Assembly: GCA_003162115.1 (NCBI GenBank)
Contig: PMMV01000053.1
Span: 3,487 to 9,283, forward strand
Origin: Methanobacterium sp.
GTDB taxonomy: Archaea; Methanobacteriota; Methanobacteria; Methanobacteriales; Methanobacteriaceae
Direction of reading: 5' to 3'
Length of the DNA stretch: 5,797 bases
This document shows positions 4,439-5,797 of this stretch, in pieces. Positions within the stretch are counted from its first letter, which is position 1; every line of letters starts with the position of its first letter. The notes beneath the pieces are model-generated. The model saw nothing but the letters and a program-made list of their open reading frames with translations, had not been told where the DNA came from and made no database searches. The position numbers and the translations under genes are program-made.

Positions 4439-5059
4439 ATGAGTGAATCTTATACTTTTAGTCAATATATGGATACGAAACGACTCGAGACACTGGTGGA
4501 TGGAATTTTTGCTATTGCCATGACTTTGCTGGTTTTGGGTTTAGCTGTTCCCCAAATAAATGGGCCATTATCGAATGAAGTCGTTACAAATGCTATTTTT
4601 AACCTTATACCCAACTTTATATCGTTAGTTGTAAGCTTTCTTCTTCTGGCGATCTTCTGGAAAATACATCACCGTATTTTCAAACAGATAAATCTGATGA
4701 ACGGTACACTGCTATGGATAAATGTTATTTGGCTATTATTTATAGTATTGGTTCCATTTTCAGCTAGTTTAACAGGAGATTATGGACAATTTACCATTTC
4801 AAATGTTATTTTTAATTTAAACATGCTAGGAATAGCTTCCCTTTTGTATCTAAACTGGCATTACGCTGATCATAAAAATTTTATCGAAGAAAAAGTTGAC
4901 GCTGATCAAATTGCATTCACTAAAATTGTAAATTTCTCTTTCATACTCATTGCTGTTTTAGCGCTGGCACTTTCCTTTGTAATCCCTGAATATTCCCAAA
5001 CAGTTTATATTATCATGTTGCCTATAGATATGATAGTAAAAGCGATTATGAGTCTTTAA
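4439..5059 (+). CDS. TMEM175-family (DUF1211) integral membrane protein, putative potassium channel
   Basis: It has 206 residues with about six transmembrane segments, near 19-38, 57-76, 89-110, 119-139, 163-183 and 188-204. The first helix carries the family signature: R15, E17, then V-D21-G22[10 protein letters not shown] (canonical RxxxFSDG followed by a hydrophobic gate). Also conserved are FWKIHHRIF (73-81) after helix 2, and [19 protein letters not shown] (93-111) in helix 3. Prokaryotic members are tetrameric potassium channels whose pore is lined by helix 1, and this length is normal for the single-repeat prokaryotic form. In the signature S is replaced by V20, a common kind of variation. 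Start ATG 4439 has GGAG nine bases upstream. It is monocistronic and converges on the nuclease-like gene. The family is clear; ion selectivity here is inferred from the family. Confidence 0.9.
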   Translation: MSESYTFSQYMDTKRLETLVDGIFAIAMTLLVLGLAVPQINGPLSNEVVTNAIFNLIPNFISLVVSFLLLAIFWKIHHRIFKQINLMNGTLLWINVIWLLFIVLVPFSASLTGDYGQFTISNVIFNLNMLGIASLLYLNWHYADHKNFIEEKVDADQIAFTKIVNFSFILIAVLALALSFVIPEYSQTVYIIMLPIDMIVKAIMSL

Positions 5060-5110
5060 ATTTCTATAATTCTTTTTTAAAAGTGGAACATTGTATGTGA
5101 TTTTATTTGT
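5060..5110. terminator. T-tract 3'-end region between convergent genes
   Basis: Thirteen bases after the TAA of the membrane protein gene there is a run of six T (5073-5078) preceded by an AT-rich stretch. This is the usual form of an archaeal terminator without a strong hairpin. On the opposite strand the T-rich signal is weaker (AAAA at 5079-5082). Confidence 0.45.
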
Positions 5111-5791
5111 TTAGATGACAACTAATGGTGAATGATCGGATATTTTCGATTTCCTGATTTGTGAATCTGAGTAAATAGATACATCTTCTAAGGTTGCTGT
5201 TAGCTTCGATGAAACGAAGGCATAGTCCAATTTGAATCCAGTTCCTGAGTAGTGAAACCAAGTATATCTATCCGACTCATCTTTTGAATTGTACTTCCAC
5301 AGATCAATGTATCCTAATTCACCAAGTTTCAATAAATCCTTAGAATTGTACTCTGATTTAATGCCAGTATCTTCTTTGTTGCAACTGTTAAAGTCACCTG
5401 TTATTAGAACCTTTTTATCATTATTCTTTTCTGCGTAGTCTAAAATTTTCTTCCAGAATTGATTCTTTTCAACACCAGAAGTATCTGGAACATAAACTCC
5501 CAGCACATATAAATCCATCTTAGGAATGTAAACTTCAACCCAACTATCCTCAACATTTTTAGTCAAAAAAACTTCTTTACATAGAATAAATGAACCTAAT
5601 GCCCCATTCTCATTAGATGGTTGTGTTTTATATCCCTTATCAACTAATTTAGATATAATCTCTTTGCCATTATCGTTTTTAACAAATTCTGTAAGGATTA
5701 TCATGTCAAAATCATTATTTAAAAGGTAATCAACAATTTTTGCAGTTCTTTTTTCACAGCCAAAACGAATATTAAAATTTAAAATTCTCAT
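5111..5791 (-). CDS. Endonuclease/exonuclease/phosphatase (EEP) family protein
   Basis: It has 226 residues from ATG 5791 to TAA at 5111-5113. All the EEP landmarks are present in order: N7 in LNFNIRFG, metal ligand E35 in IILTEF, GVYVPD (98-103), catalytic D133 and N135 in TGDFN, W178 plus KLDYAFVSS (187-195) with D189, and the D219-H220 pair in SDHSPL. This is a metal-dependent phosphodiesterase fold shared by exonuclease III, AP endonucleases, DNase I and inositol phosphatases. Loop lengths and the R/K-L-D-Y motif resemble the exonuclease III side. At 226 residues it is shorter than the methanogen ExoIII homologue Mth212 (about 257) and lacks its sequence hallmarks, so I do not assign a gene name or substrate. 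It has no signal peptide, so a cytoplasmic DNA repair or nucleic-acid role is possible. Its ribosome binding site and promoter lie beyond the window edge. Residues needed for catalysis look intact. Confidence 0.88.
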   Translation of the reverse strand: MRILNFNIRFGCEKRTAKIVDYLLNNDFDMIILTEFVKNDNGKEIISKLVDKGYKTQPSNENGALGSFILCKEVFLTKNVEDSWVEVYIPKMDLYVLGVYVPDTSGVEKNQFWKKILDYAEKNNDKKVLITGDFNSCNKEDTGIKSEYNSKDLLKLGELGYIDLWKYNSKDESDRYTWFHYSGTGFKLDYAFVSSKLTATLEDVSIYSDSQIRKSKISDHSPLVVI

Positions 5792-5797
5792 TTTCTG

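Noticed and set aside
1..5797. CRISPR array, tRNA, rRNA, insertion sequence or attachment site
   Set aside because: No regularly spaced direct repeats, cloverleaf-like GC-rich segments, transposase motifs or paired terminal repeats were found. Low-complexity A/T tracts account for the apparent repeats.

Overview
The window is very AT-rich. Its genes are short and separated by long intergenic gaps, with TATA-like boxes 30-60 bp upstream of most starts and strong GGTGA/GGAG-type ribosome binding sites. A DUF2769-type cysteine cluster, a Rieske protein, a TMEM175-family channel and a divergent Rcp1-like receiver protein fit a methanogenic archaeon of the Methanobacteriales, most likely Methanobacterium. 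That assignment is inferred from gene content and style; no marker gene such as rRNA or mcr is present.

Layout. Positions 1-194 (minus, cut by the window edge) encode a nine-cysteine DUF2769-type protein. A 407-bp gap with divergent promoters leads to a Rieske [2Fe-2S] protein (plus, intact frame 652-954). Its N-terminus lies in another frame (602-622), displaced at a run of six T. A 345-bp gap follows, then an unknown helical protein (1300-1635, minus). Diverging from it is a 55-residue two-helix membrane protein (1888-2055, plus) whose probable TATA box lies inside an 18-bp palindrome. Positions 2095-2425 (minus) hold a decayed C-terminal piece of a beta-lactamase-family serine hydrolase.

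Three separate minus-strand genes follow: an unknown acidic protein (2526-2867), a degenerate response-regulator receiver protein (3029-3601) and an unknown 65-residue protein (3847-4044). The gaps of 161 and 245 bp between them suggest individual promoters rather than an operon. A 394-bp divergent intergenic region with phased A/T tracts and repeated dyads precedes a TMEM175-family membrane protein (4439-5059, plus). This converges on an endonuclease/exonuclease/phosphatase family enzyme (5111-5791, minus) across a short T-tract terminator region.

No operon or coherent multi-gene pathway is visible. It looks like a variable stretch of independently transcribed genes, with two signs of decay: the Rieske frameshift and the hydrolase remnant. 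I found no CRISPR array, tRNA, rRNA, transposase or clear new system. The items most worth checking are the Rieske frameshift, the hydrolase remnant and several unexplained dyad elements.
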